46,567 nucleotides of DNA, from NCBI GenBank assembly GCA_020627655.1, contig JAHDGM010000020.1, positions 1-46,567 of the forward strand, in the 5' to 3' direction. Both the position numbers and the translations under genes were made by a program. This document shows positions 24,295 through 33,883 of the stretch, piece after piece. Origin of the DNA: Hellea sp. (GTDB lineage: Bacteria; Pseudomonadota; Alphaproteobacteria; Caulobacterales; Maricaulaceae). The notes below the pieces were generated by a model. It did not search any database and had not been told where the DNA came from. It was given only the letters and a program-made list of their open reading frames with translations. Position 1 is the stretch's first letter. Each line of letters begins with the position of its first letter.

Positions 24295-25399
24295 TCAGTC
24301 CTGGTCCAGGCTTTGACTTAAAGCTGCTGACATAAACGGATCCAACTTACCGTCCAGAACACCACTTGTGTCTGATGTTTCTAGGCCTGTTCTAAGGTCT
24401 TTGATCATTTGATAGGGCTGCAGAACATACGATCTGATCTGATGGCCCCATCCTATTTCTGATTTGGTATCTGCTTCGCTTTGTGCGGCTTCTTCGCGCT
24501 TTTTCAGCTCGAGCTCATAAAGGCGTGCTCTAAGCATATCCCAGGCCTGAGCGCGGTTCTTGTGTTGCGACCGGTCATTCTGGCACTGTACAACCACACC
24601 TGTTGGCTCGTGGGTAATACGGACAGCACTGTCAGTTTTATTGACGTGCTGCCCACCCGCGCCAGACGCTCTATAAGTATCAACCCGGCAATCGCTTTCA
24701 TTGATATCAATTTCAATAGTGTCATCAATTTCCGGATAAACCCAGACGCTGGCAAAGCTCGTATGCCGGCGGGCGCTTGAATCAAAAGGCGAAATACGCA
24801 CCAGACGATGTACCCCGGATTCGGTCTTGAGCCAGCCATAGGCATTCTCGCCTTTGACCTTAATCGTCGCAGACTTAATACCGGCTTCGTCACCGTCTTG
24901 CGACTCCATGATATCAACTTTCATATTCCGGGAATTAGCCCAGCGCATATACATGCGCAGCAACATCGCCGCCCAGTCCTGCGCTTCAGTACCGCCTGCC
25001 CCTGGATGAATTTCGACAAAGCAATCATTGCCATCGACCTCACCAGACAGGAGCGCTTGCAGCTCAGCCTCGCCGCTTTTGACCTGCAGTTTAGCCAGCG
25101 CCTCTTCGGCGTCCTTAAGCAAATCATCATCTTCATCGAGTTCAGCAAGCTCAATGAGCTCAAGCGTATCGCCCAGATATGCCTCTATGACACGGATATT
25201 TTCAAAAGCCGTTTCAAGCTGGCTGCGCTCACGCATCAACTTCTGTGCTTTTTGGGGGTCATCCCAAAAACTTGGATTTTCAGCCAGAGCGTTTAGTTCA
25301 GCCAGGCGTCTTTCGGACGTTTCCCAGTCAAAGACGCCTCCTTAGCAAATCCACTGATTTTTCAATGGCTTGCCGGATCTGTTCGGTTTCCGCTTTCAT
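24295..25399 (-). CDS. prfB: Peptide chain release factor 2 with programmed +1 frameshift
   Basis: RF2 recognises UGA and UAA stop codons and releases the peptide. The gene is in two frames: 23 codons from the ATG at 25399 run into an in-frame TGA at 25330-25328, and the remaining 344 codons continue one base later (GAC from 25329), giving a 367-residue protein, normal for RF2. The slip site is AGGAGG, three bases, CTT TGA C, essentially the E. coli arrangement. In the product, SPF (about 203-205) is the RF2 stop-reading motif and GGQ (about 248-250) the catalytic one, both near E. coli positions. A plain ORF caller would report only residues 54 onward. It follows PBP1A by 13 bp on the same strand. 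Confidence 0.95.
25328..25342 (-). promoter_or_regulatory. prfB programmed +1 frameshift signal
   Basis: Read on the minus strand: internal Shine-Dalgarno AGGAGG (25342-25337), spacer CGT, slippery CTT (25333-25331) and in-frame TGA then C. The spacing equals that of the well-studied E. coli signal. Low RF2 lets the ribosome pause at UGA and slip +1, so RF2 limits its own synthesis. Confidence 0.95.
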
Positions 25400-25412
25400 G
25401 AATATTCTCTAC

Positions 25413-28109
25413 TTAATAAAGCCCGTCATCCAGTTCGTCTTCGACTTCCTCAGGCGGCTGCGGTGACGCTGGTTGAGTATCACCGCCCGGGAGTGCGGGT
25501 GTGTCTGTAGGGTTTTGGTTTATTTCTCCGCCATCTTCCTGTGCCCCAGTAGGTGTTTGTGTTTCACCCTCATCGCGGGTACCCCCAAATCCAGTGATAA
25601 ATGAGTCTGTCCCGCTGCCCACACGAATAGTTGACGTCATCTCGCCGATTTTAGGTTCCGTGCCGGGCCTAAAAGCTTCCAGGATAAAGTCCGGCGCACC
25701 AATATATGATGGCTCCCCGGTCACCCGATTAATGGGTGAAAATGAAACGCCTTCAGGGATCCTGAATGGTACCTTGGCCCGGTCTTTTAAAGCTTCGCCC
25801 ATAAACTCTTTGAAAATCGGAGCCGCTGCCTTTGAGCCGGCTTCATTATTAAGCGGCCTTGGATTGTCATATCCCACATAAACACCAGTGACGAGATCAG
25901 GTGAGAAGCCCATAAACCATGCATCCAGATAGTCATTAGTCGTACCCGTCTTACCGCCCAGAGGCCGCCCGAGTGACTTAATGATGATTCCTGTCCCATT
26001 ATCAACGACACCTTTAAGCATAAATGTAACTTGATATGCCGTAACGGGATCAATCACAATTTCCCGCTCATCAGGAAGCTCCGGCGGCGGGCCGCCATCC
26101 CACTCGTCCTGTAGACAGATATCGCAGGCTTCCCCTTCTTTGATGAAAATAGTTTCTCCCTGCCCGTCTTGCACCCGGTCCAATATATAGGGATTGATAC
26201 GTTTACCGCCATTAATCAGGATAGAATAAGCTGAGGCGAGACGCATCATTGTTGTTTCACCAGCACCCAAAACCCAAGCCAGTTCCGGCTTAGGGTCCTC
26301 ATAAATACCGAACTTCTGACCGTACTCCATGATCCGTGCCATGCCGATGTCATTAGCCAACCTAACCGTCATAGCGTTACGGGATTTTTCAAGCCCAAGG
26401 CGCAATGTACTTAAGCCATAAAAACGTCCGGCCGCGTAATTACCGGGTTTGTAAAACCGCTCACACTCGTCTTCGGTGACTTCGCGGTCTGGATCCAAAA
26501 TTTGGCCCTCTTCGTCTGGATCGCTCAATACAAGAATACCGTTTTCGTTTTCCACGCAGTCCGTATCCTGACGTTTAATAACAAAAGGCGCATCCAGAAC
26601 CTGTGAGGCAGGCGTAAATTCATTATCGAGTGCTGATGCGTATACAAACGGCTTAAAGGCCGATCCGGGCTGACGATTAGCTTGCGTAGCGCGGTTAAAC
26701 TGGCTTTGACCAAAACTATAGCCGCCGACCAGTGCCAATATTCTACCCGTATGAGGGTCCATAGAAATCAAGCCGCCATTCACCTCAGGAATTTGCTGCA
26801 ATACGTAATTGTTTTCTGTTTTCGTTTTCTTTGAAACCAAAATCAGATCACCAGCAGTGATAACGCTATTAACGGCTTTAGGCTCTCCGCCCTTTTTGCC
26901 ATCTTTAACAGGAGCGGCCCATTTCATATCAGCCAGAAGCAGTCGTCCATTATCAGGCCGTGTCTCTTCATCCCGCAGCTGAGAGAAGCCAAGCTTAGCC
27001 TCTTTCGCATTTGCTTCTAAAACAAGAGCTACGCGCCAATCGCCAATATCTTTGGGCGCAGTAAAGCTATCAAGACGCTTCTTCCAGTCCTGAAAGCTGC
27101 TGAACCGTTCAAGTGGCCCGCGATAGCCGTAACGTTTGTCATAGGCTTCAAGGCCGTTTCTAAGAGCCCTGCGTCCAATTAATTGCAAATTGGTGTCCAA
27201 AGTCGTTCGAATCGACAGGCCGCCCTTATAAAGCTCATCCTCCCCATACATAGCGAAGATTTCTTTGCGGGCTTCCTCAACAAAATAATCCGCGGCCGTA
27301 TATTCTTCGCCGGTGAGCCGATCCACACCCACAAGATCATCCTGCTTAGCCGTTTCAGCTTCTTCAGCAGTGATATGTCCATCAGCTACAAGTCGATCCA
27401 AAACATAGTTTCGGCGACTAATGGCCCGGTCTTTCTTGGTATCAAGTTTATAATTATTCGGTGCCTTAGGCAAAGCCGCCAGATAAGACATTTCAGAAAG
27501 AGTCAATTCTTCCAAAGGCTTACCAAAATAATTTAATGCTGCTGCTGCGACACCATATGACCGCTCTCCCAAATAAATTTCATTGAGGTACAGCTCAAGC
27601 ACATGATCTTTATCCAAAGCCTTTTCTATACGGGTCGCAATCACGATCTCTCTGAGCTTGCGAGCAATTGTTCTATCATTGCCAACCAGGAAATTCTTAG
27701 CAACCTGCTGCGTGATGGTAGAACCACCTTCCAGCCGCTCACCTTTGAGCTTATGTTTGACATTAGCAACCATGGCCCTGGCGAAACCTCTCTCATCAAA
27801 GCCATCATGCTGATAAAAGCGTTGATCCTCGGCCGAGACAAAAGCGTGCTGAATTTCCTTCGGGATGGACTCAATGGGAACAAAGACACGATGCTGTTCC
27901 GCATATTCCGCGATCAGCTTTCCGTCCCCCGCATGAACCCGTGTCATAATTGGCGGCTTGTATTCCGATAGTGTTTTGACGGATGGCAGATCCTTAGTCA
28001 CACGGATAAAATATATGGCCGAAAATATAGCCAAGCAGACAAACAGGAAAAACCCTATGATTATCAGCCACTTTATATAGCGCCAGGAAAAATACTTACG
28101 AATAGCCAT
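25413..28109 (-). CDS. mrcA: Penicillin-binding protein 1A (bifunctional class A PBP)
   Basis: The 898-residue enzyme polymerises glycan strands and cross-links them in the periplasm. After one N-terminal membrane helix (about 15-38) come a GT51 glycosyltransferase domain (FVSAEDQRFYQHDGFD, GGSTITQQVAKNF, KDHVLELYLNEIYLG) and a transpeptidase domain with PGSAFKPF (SxxK), KSRNAM (SxN) and GGKTGTTNDY (KTG). An OB-like insertion (about 300-420) separates them. The last 80 residues are Gly/Pro/Glu-rich and disordered. ponA is a synonym. It sits between the amidase (108 bp upstream) and prfB (13 bp downstream), the common alphaproteobacterial order amidase-PBP1A-prfB. Confidence 0.96.
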   Translation of the reverse strand: MAIRKYFSWRYIKWLIIIGFFLFVCLAIFSAIYFIRVTKDLPSVKTLSEYKPPIMTRVHAGDGKLIAEYAEQHRVFVPIESIPKEIQHAFVSAEDQRFYQHDGFDERGFARAMVANVKHKLKGERLEGGSTITQQVAKNFLVGNDRTIARKLREIVIATRIEKALDKDHVLELYLNEIYLGERSYGVAAAALNYFGKPLEELTLSEMSYLAALPKAPNNYKLDTKKDRAISRRNYVLDRLVADGHITAEEAETAKQDDLVGVDRLTGEEYTAADYFVEEARKEIFAMYGEDELYKGGLSIRTTLDTNLQLIGRRALRNGLEAYDKRYGYRGPLERFSSFQDWKKRLDSFTAPKDIGDWRVALVLEANAKEAKLGFSQLRDEETRPDNGRLLLADMKWAAPVKDGKKGGEPKAVNSVITAGDLILVSKKTKTENNYVLQQIPEVNGGLISMDPHTGRILALVGGYSFGQSQFNRATQANRQPGSAFKPFVYASALDNEFTPASQVLDAPFVIKRQDTDCVENENGILVLSDPDEEGQILDPDREVTEDECERFYKPGNYAAGRFYGLSTLRLGLEKSRNAMTVRLANDIGMARIMEYGQKFGIYEDPKPELAWVLGAGETTMMRLASAYSILINGGKRINPYILDRVQDGQGETIFIKEGEACDICLQDEWDGGPPPELPDEREIVIDPVTAYQVTFMLKGVVDNGTGIIIKSLGRPLGGKTGTTNDYLDAWFMGFSPDLVTGVYVGYDNPRPLNNEAGSKAAAPIFKEFMGEALKDRAKVPFRIPEGVSFSPINRVTGEPSYIGAPDFILEAFRPGTEPKIGEMTSTIRVGSGTDSFITGFGGTRDEGETQTPTGAQEDGGEINQNPTDTPALPGGDTQPASPQPPEEVEDELDDGLY

Positions 28110-28217
28110 ATGCCTTCACATCACTGTTAATGCGCAGGTTTCTTGAGGAAAAATACGGCGTGATTATGGCCTGCCTGCGATTCATTTATATGTAAATTAG
28201 TGAGTTTTTCTATGAAG

Positions 28218-29366
28218 TCACGACTTTTGACGGGCAAAGTAACTATTTATAGCAGACACGACTGAACTCATGACTTTTTTCCGGTGTTTGGCCGACTTGA
28301 GAAGTTTTTCATCCTGCGGATTTGAGATAAAGCCCATTTCGAGCAATACAGCCGGCACGTCAGGCGCTAAAAGCACGTAGTAACCTGCCCGACGATGGGT
28401 GTTTCGCAGCAAATGGCTTGAACCACCAAGTTTCTTAATCAGAATATCAGCAAATTCCGTAGACTTGGATAATGTACTGCGCTGGGCCAGATCTACAAGA
28501 ATATCCCCGACGGGGTCGCTTTGCTCTGATAGCTTAACATCCATGATCCAGTTTTGGGAATTAACGATACGTTTGGAGCGGTTTTTAGCCCGGTCAGCCA
28601 GCGTATAAACTGATGCGCCGCGCGCAGATGTCCCTACCGTTGCGTCAGCATGAATTGAAATAAACAAATCAGCATTGCGCGCTCTGGCTACGCGTAGACG
28701 ATCATCATGCTCAATATAACGATCATCCCCACGAGACAAAACAACCTTATAGCGCCCTGTCGCCAATAGCTGCCGCTTGAGCTCAAGCGCCGCTTTTAGC
28801 GTGATATCTTTTTCCTGCAGTCCAGTTCCCCCAATAGCACCAGGATCTCGTCCACCATGTCCGGCGTCAATCGCAATAACAGGCTTAATCTTCGTACGTG
28901 GCTTTAATCGCGGAACTGGAATACCCGCTACATCAGCGCTTATATCAGAGCTCGTCGATACTGTGATCGGTTTGGACGTGGAACGCCCCTTAATCTTAAC
29001 AGTAATCTGCTCTGGCGTAATTGATTTACCGGCAAATTTGCTGCCGTCCTTGATATCTGAAACAAATCTTAGATCATTTCTTCCGCGTATAGCGCCCCTG
29101 AGGGCCGCTACAACGCCATCCCCCTCGCCTTTATACATGCCCTTATGCAATAATTTTGACGTTGCCCCTTGAATATCAATGACAATACGGCGTTTTCCTT
29201 CTTTGATCTCAAATATTTTGACATCAGCACTCGAAAAGCCTTCACCATGGATCACAAGGCGGGTCTCTGCAGGCATTGCTTCGACTGTAATAGCCGTCAC
29301 GCTAGCCGCAAACGCCATTTGCGCAGCGCAAAACATAGTAATTATGGCAAATATAATCCGTAACAC
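28218..29366 (-). CDS. amiC: N-acetylmuramoyl-L-alanine amidase (AmiC-like)
   Basis: The 382-residue exported amidase cleaves the MurNAc-L-Ala bond to separate daughter cells. A signal peptide (residues 1-20) is followed by an AMIN domain (about 22-130) and an Amidase_3 zinc domain (about 160-378) with IDAGHGGRDPGAIG, LSRGDDRYIEHDDRL, FISIHADA and VPAVLLEMGFISN, holding the zinc ligands and the catalytic glutamate. The start is GTG at 29364-29366, with GGATGG upstream. It lies directly upstream of PBP1A on the same strand, divergent from rne. The amiC symbol is by family; no direct EnvC or NlpD activator gene is in the window, though the M23 protein could serve. Confidence 0.93.
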   Translation of the reverse strand: MLRIIFAIITMFCAAQMAFAASVTAITVEAMPAETRLVIHGEGFSSADVKIFEIKEGKRRIVIDIQGATSKLLHKGMYKGEGDGVVAALRGAIRGRNDLRFVSDIKDGSKFAGKSITPEQITVKIKGRSTSKPITVSTSSDISADVAGIPVPRLKPRTKIKPVIAIDAGHGGRDPGAIGGTGLQEKDITLKAALELKRQLLATGRYKVVLSRGDDRYIEHDDRLRVARARNADLFISIHADATVGTSARGASVYTLADRAKNRSKRIVNSQNWIMDVKLSEQSDPVGDILVDLAQRSTLSKSTEFADILIKKLGGSSHLLRNTHRRAGYYVLLAPDVPAVLLEMGFISNPQDEKLLKSAKHRKKVMSSVVSAINSYFARQKS

Positions 29367-29753
29367 GGGCCATCCAACAAACTAAACAAAGTCTTAATAA
29401 GCCCTAGAGGGTTAGGAATAGGTTACCAAATCCGCCCCAAACTGATATTTCACACTGGCGTTATATTTCACCGATCCGTGATAAATGTTTTGCGTCCATT
29501 AAGAATATAGTGTTACACGAATACATGTAGACAGATTCTGATTTGAATCTCGTCACACTGCCTAAATCAGGCAAATACAGGATTACAATGTCGGCAACAC
29601 GCACAGTCACCAATACATATACAGGCAGAATGCCTGCTCTGTGCGCTGCCGCAATTTCAACTCATAATTTATTAGAAAACATGCCTTCACCGCGAAAGCC
29701 CGCAGCCGAATTGGCGCGATTATACCGCGGATACAGGCAAATCGGAGAATTTA
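29367..29753 (+). promoter_or_regulatory. Structured leader upstream of rne
   Basis: This 387-bp gap contains three successive short hairpins on the rne strand: AGATTC/GAATCT at 29533-29550, TGCCT/AGGCA at 29559-29573 and CAGGCA-GAA-TGCCTG at 29622-29636. A possible longer pairing of CCGCG (29690-29694) with CGCGG (29726-29730) precedes the start site. GGAG sits 6 nt before the ATG. E. coli rne is autoregulated through 5' leader hairpins; I infer the same could apply. A good -10-like TATAGT is at 29506-29511 but has no convincing -35. Confidence 0.4.
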
Positions 29754-32327
29754 ATGTCAAAGAAAATGCTTATAGACGCCTCCCACCCGGAAGAAACGCG
29801 GGTTGTGATCGTCGACGGAACCCGGATCGAAGAACTTGATTTTGAAAGCGCAAATAAAAAGCAATTAAGAGGCAATCTCTATCTTGCTCGCGTAACCCGG
29901 GTCGAACCCTCCCTTCAGGCAGCTTTTGTAGAATATGGCGGTAATCGTCATGGTTTTCTGGCTTTTTCAGAAATCCACCCGGATTATTACCAGATCCCGT
30001 ATGAAGATCGTATGGCTCTTCTGGAAGCTCAAGAAGCCGAAGCCCTTGAAGAGGCTGCCGAAGAAGAGGAAGAAACAGAGAAACCCAGTCAGTCAAAACC
30101 AAAGAAAGACGCTGAAGCTTCAGATGATGAGTCAGAGGAAGAAGCCTCAGACGAAGCCGATGATGACGAATCTGATGATGACGAATCTGATGATACGGAA
30201 GAAGATTCCGAGGAAGAATCCGGCGATGAAACGGATGATGACGTCGCCGATGAGCAGGAAAAAACAGCCCGTAAACGCCGCAACAAAGCCTCCCGCCACA
30301 GATATAAAATCCAAGAAGTCATTAAACGTGGCCAAATCCTGTTGATCCAGGTTGTCAAAGAAGAGCGCGGAAATAAAGGCGCGGCCATGACAACTTATCT
30401 TTCACTGGCTGGACGGTATTGTGTGCTTATGCCTAACACGCCCAAAGGCGGTGGCATATCCCGTAAGATCGCAAATGGATCAGATCGCAAACGCTTAAAA
30501 TCCATCGTGTCTGAATTCGAAGTGCCGCAAGGCATGGGGGTAATCGTCAGAACGGCTGGTGCCAAGCGAACAAAAACCGAAATCAAGCGCGATTATGACT
30601 ACCTGTCCCGATTATGGACTACAATTCGCGAGACGACGTTAAAATCCATTGCCCCTGCCCTTATTCACGAGGAAGGTAATCTGGTTAAGCGCTCTATCCG
30701 TGACCTTTACAACAAAGATGTCAGTGAAATTCTGGTTCAAGGCGACGAGGCTTATAAAACAGCCAAAAACTTCATCAAAATGTTGATGCCGAGCCATGCA
30801 AAGAATGTAAAAGCTTATAAAGATTCCATACCGTTATTTTTACGCTATCAGATCGAAAACCAGCTGGAAAACAGTCTGGACTCACTGGTTCAGTTAAAAT
30901 CTGGTGGATATCTTGTTATTCATCCAACAGAAGCACTCGTCTCCATCGACGTTAACTCTGGCCGCGCCACGAAAGAACGTAATGTCGAACGGACAGCGCT
31001 AAAAACTAATCTGGAAGCGGCCGAAGAAGTCGCACGCCAAATGCGCCTTCGGGACTTGGCCGGACTTGTCGTAATCGACTTTATCGATATGGATGAAAAC
31101 CGTAATAACCGCGCTGTTGAAAAGAAAATGAAAGAAGCGCTCTCCCGTGACCGCGCCCGTGTGCAAGCCAGTCGGATTTCACAGTTTGGCCTGATGGAAA
31201 TTTCCCGGCAGCGTCGACGCCGCAGTCTATTGGAAGGCTCCACCGTTAGCTGCCCTCATTGTCAGGGTGTTGGCCGCAAACGCACAGTCGAATCCTCTGC
31301 CCTTCGGGCTCTGCGCGCTGTTGAAGAAAAAGCTGCGCGCGGGCAGGCCGCCAAAGCTCGTCTATCTGTAGATCCGGATGTCGCGGCATTTATTTTAAAT
31401 CACAAGCGGGATCAGCTGAATACGGTTCAGGAATTATTCGGCATGTACACGATCGTTGAAGCCGATACAGATCTGTTATTGCCGGAATACGCCTTAACAG
31501 TTGTCGACAAGGCAAGCGGTAAAAACCCTGATCCACTGGCCGAAATCGAAAAAGAACTGAAAAAAGCCAATAATAAACGGAAAAAGTCATCGGATAAAAA
31601 GAAGTCAAATAAAGAAAATGACGCCGACGATGCCGATGAAGTTGAAACAGACGACGAAGAAGATACGGAAAACCGCAAGCGCCGACGCCGTGGCCGTCGT
31701 GGGGGTCGCCGCCGCGGTAAAGGTGATAAAAACCGTGAAGCTGAAACTGAAGTCGAGACAGGATCTGAAGAAAGCCCTCAAGACGGTGATGTAGAGGAAT
31801 CTATAGATAAGACTGAAGAAAAGCCTAAGAAGTCACGGCGCCGGAACTCCAAACGCAAATCTGACAAAACAGATGAAAGCTCAGACGATAAAGAGGCTGC
31901 GGCTGATGTTGAAACCAAAGAGCTTAAAGAAAAGCCGGCTCCCAAAAAGCGTAGACGCACGACCAAAAAATCAGATGATAAAAAGTCTGATAAAGAGGTC
32001 GAGTCTGGGGAAACTTCAAAAGTTAAAGATGACGAGGTAGAGGAAAAACCGAAACCCAAAAAACGCTCTACTACGCGCCGTAAAGCGCCAAGCCGTAAGA
32101 AAGCTGATGATGCGGAAACAGCGGAGGTTGAAGCTGAAAAACCTGCTGAAGCAGAAAAAACCGAAGAGCCGAAGAAAGCCAAAAAACCGGTGCGAAAGCC
32201 ACGCACGCGTAAAAAGGCAGACGCTGAACCAGCGGAAAAGCCTTCCGAAAAAGCGGCTGAAGACAGCGCTGTGGAAGAAAAAGCGGACAAGCCCAAGCGT
32301 CGTGGCTGGTGGCAGAAACGCAAATAA
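29754..32327 (+). CDS. rne: Ribonuclease E
   Basis: The 857-residue endoribonuclease starts mRNA decay and rRNA/tRNA processing. Catalytic-half marks: an S1 domain beginning GNLYLARVTRVEPSLQAAFVEYG, the DNase-like core with IDVNSGRATKERNVE and VVIDFIDM (metal Asp residues), and the Zn-link CPHCQGVG. The S1 domain is split by about 80 acidic residues (roughly 85-170, Glu/Asp/Ser), a feature of several alphaproteobacterial RNase E proteins. The C-terminal half from about 580 is disordered, alternating acidic and Lys/Arg-rich blocks, and ends RRGWWQKRK; this is the likely degradosome and RNA-binding scaffold. It is divergent from amiC. Confidence 0.96.
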   Translation: MSKKMLIDASHPEETRVVIVDGTRIEELDFESANKKQLRGNLYLARVTRVEPSLQAAFVEYGGNRHGFLAFSEIHPDYYQIPYEDRMALLEAQEAEALEEAAEEEEETEKPSQSKPKKDAEASDDESEEEASDEADDDESDDDESDDTEEDSEEESGDETDDDVADEQEKTARKRRNKASRHRYKIQEVIKRGQILLIQVVKEERGNKGAAMTTYLSLAGRYCVLMPNTPKGGGISRKIANGSDRKRLKSIVSEFEVPQGMGVIVRTAGAKRTKTEIKRDYDYLSRLWTTIRETTLKSIAPALIHEEGNLVKRSIRDLYNKDVSEILVQGDEAYKTAKNFIKMLMPSHAKNVKAYKDSIPLFLRYQIENQLENSLDSLVQLKSGGYLVIHPTEALVSIDVNSGRATKERNVERTALKTNLEAAEEVARQMRLRDLAGLVVIDFIDMDENRNNRAVEKKMKEALSRDRARVQASRISQFGLMEISRQRRRRSLLEGSTVSCPHCQGVGRKRTVESSALRALRAVEEKAARGQAAKARLSVDPDVAAFILNHKRDQLNTVQELFGMYTIVEADTDLLLPEYALTVVDKASGKNPDPLAEIEKELKKANNKRKKSSDKKKSNKENDADDADEVETDDEEDTENRKRRRRGRRGGRRRGKGDKNREAETEVETGSEESPQDGDVEESIDKTEEKPKKSRRRNSKRKSDKTDESSDDKEAAADVETKELKEKPAPKKRRRTTKKSDDKKSDKEVESGETSKVKDDEVEEKPKPKKRSTTRRKAPSRKKADDAETAEVEAEKPAEAEKTEEPKKAKKPVRKPRTRKKADAEPAEKPSEKAAEDSAVEEKADKPKRRGWWQKRK

Positions 32328-32375
32328 GAAAGAAAATGGACTGTAATATTCACTGTAATGTTACAGCCCGTTCAC

Positions 32376-32404
32376 TTGACGCTCATGGGATTTGCGCCAT
32401 GTTA
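32376..32404 (+). promoter_or_regulatory. Possible promoter of the M48/TPR protease gene
   Basis: TTGACG at 32376-32381 and ATGTTA at 32399-32404, 17 bp apart, lie 30 bp before the ATG. The -10 is poor, so this is only a candidate. Confidence 0.3.
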
Positions 32405-32434
32405 GGATCAAATACGAATTGATTTTGGACGTTT

Positions 32435-33817
32435 ATGCCAAACACATCCCTTTATACCCTGCGCCTTGTTCGCTTCTTTGCAATATTAGCGCTCATTTAT
32501 ATCCAAATCGCGAGCGCCTTCGGGCAATCGCTGATCCGCGATACGGAAATTGAGGAGAACCTCAGGGAATTCTCAACACCAATCCTTCGGGCGGGCGGGC
32601 TCGATGCTTCTAATGTTGATCTATATATCGTCAATGATGAAAGCCTGAATGCTTTCGTTACGCGCGGACAAAACATATTTTTGCATACGGGACTTATTCT
32701 TCAGTCTGAAACTCCCAACCAGCTCAAAGGCGTAATTGCCCACGAAGCCGGCCATATTGCTGGCGGCCACCTCGTCCGCAGTGATTATGGAACGCGGAGC
32801 GCCTATGGCTCCATGTTGATCGCAGCCGGTATAGGCCTGGCTGCCATATTGGCCGGTGAAGGTGAAGCCGGAGCGCTTGTCCTAGGCGGGTCTCAGCAAT
32901 TCGGCATGCTGGATGTCCTCGCTTATACCCGTGTCAACGAATCTGCTGCCGACCAATATGCAGCGCAATATCTGGAACGTACGGGTCAGTCCGGAAAAGG
33001 CCTGATCGAGTTTTTTGAAAAGTTCCGCTATCAGGAAATTCTATCAAACGCCAAACGCTATCCATATTTCCGGAGCCACCCGCTTTCGAGCAACCGGATC
33101 GACGCCCTGCGTGAAGTCGTGGATGAGAGCCCGCATACAGACGTGCCTGATGATGCGAAGGCATTAAAGCAGCTCAGCATGACCAAAGCCAAGCTACGGG
33201 GGTTTCTCGAAGCGCCGCAGACCGTTTTTTCCCGCTATCCTCTATCCGACACTTCCGAAGAAGCCAGATATGCGCGAGCTGTTGCCTATTATCGCAGCGC
33301 CAGTCTGAAAAACGCACTTCAGGAGATTGATGCTTTGATTGAGCAGCAACCGACAAATCCATATTTTTATGAGCTTAAAGGGCAAATCCTCTATGAAAGC
33401 GGAAAAGGTCAGGCCTCTATCGCGCCCATGCAAAAAGCGCTCGAGCTCAAACCCGATGCGCCTTTGTTTCAAATTGCCCTAGCTCAAGCTTATCTAGAAA
33501 CAGAAGAAAAAGAAGATACAAACGAAGCTATCAAACTTATCAAAAAAGCGCTTCAAAAAGAGCCGTCCAACAGCGCTGCATGGTATTACCTGTCACAGGG
33601 TTATGGTAATTTGGATCAGGAGGCTCTGGCCAAATACGCAATCGCGGAACAGGCTTTTAGCATGGGTGATTACCAGCGATCTTTATCTTTTGCGCAGCGC
33701 GCGCAAAAAGACATGCCTCGCAATATCCCGCAATGGCGCCGCGCCAGCGACATTATCGTAATCGCTGAAACACAACTCGCGAAGAAGAAAAGCAAACGTT
33801 ATCGTCCAAAACCGTGA
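32435..33817 (+). CDS. M48 family zinc metalloprotease with TPR repeats (BepA-like)
   Basis: The 460-residue protein has an N-terminal signal peptide (ending near SAFGQ), an M48 peptidase domain (about 60-255) with HEAGHIAGGH carrying HExxH, the third ligand glutamate in VNESAADQYAA, and C-terminal TPR-like helices (about 285-430). This arrangement matches BepA, a periplasmic protease/chaperone that checks outer-membrane protein assembly such as LptD. The substrate is inferred only. It follows rne by 107 bp and precedes a DsbA-like gene by 66 bp on the same strand, which makes a periplasmic folding/quality-control pair. Confidence 0.9.
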   Translation: MPNTSLYTLRLVRFFAILALIYIQIASAFGQSLIRDTEIEENLREFSTPILRAGGLDASNVDLYIVNDESLNAFVTRGQNIFLHTGLILQSETPNQLKGVIAHEAGHIAGGHLVRSDYGTRSAYGSMLIAAGIGLAAILAGEGEAGALVLGGSQQFGMLDVLAYTRVNESAADQYAAQYLERTGQSGKGLIEFFEKFRYQEILSNAKRYPYFRSHPLSSNRIDALREVVDESPHTDVPDDAKALKQLSMTKAKLRGFLEAPQTVFSRYPLSDTSEEARYARAVAYYRSASLKNALQEIDALIEQQPTNPYFYELKGQILYESGKGQASIAPMQKALELKPDAPLFQIALAQAYLETEEKEDTNEAIKLIKKALQKEPSNSAAWYYLSQGYGNLDQEALAKYAIAEQAFSMGDYQRSLSFAQRAQKDMPRNIPQWRRASDIIVIAETQLAKKKSKRYRPKP

Positions 33818-33883
33818 TATTGATCATAGAATGATAACCAATCATAAGTAATATAAGAAAAATGACATAATTTGGAGTTCCCC

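Noticed and set aside
24295-25239. prfB as a truncated gene or pseudogene
   Set aside because: The missing N-terminus is encoded upstream in the other frame across a classical +1 frameshift signal, giving a full-length RF2.
29543-29839. A 98-codon plus-strand open frame in the rne leader
   Set aside because: It runs out of frame into rne, has no ribosome-binding site and a Pro/Arg-rich composition with no domain. It is best seen as a chance frame in a structured leader.
30090-30260. Tandem GAYGAN-type repeats in rne as a microsatellite or mobile repeat
   Set aside because: They encode the acidic Asp/Glu/Ser insertion of RNase E in frame; the repetition follows from low-complexity protein sequence.
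30089-32353. Long antisense open frames across rne (Ser/Phe-rich)
   Set aside because: They are the reverse reading of Glu/Asp/Lys-rich codons, with no start signals or domain features.
33820-33848. TTGATC/CATAAG pair as a promoter of the DsbA-like gene
   Set aside because: Spacing is right (17 bp) but the -10 is weak, and the 66-bp gap could simply continue the upstream transcript.
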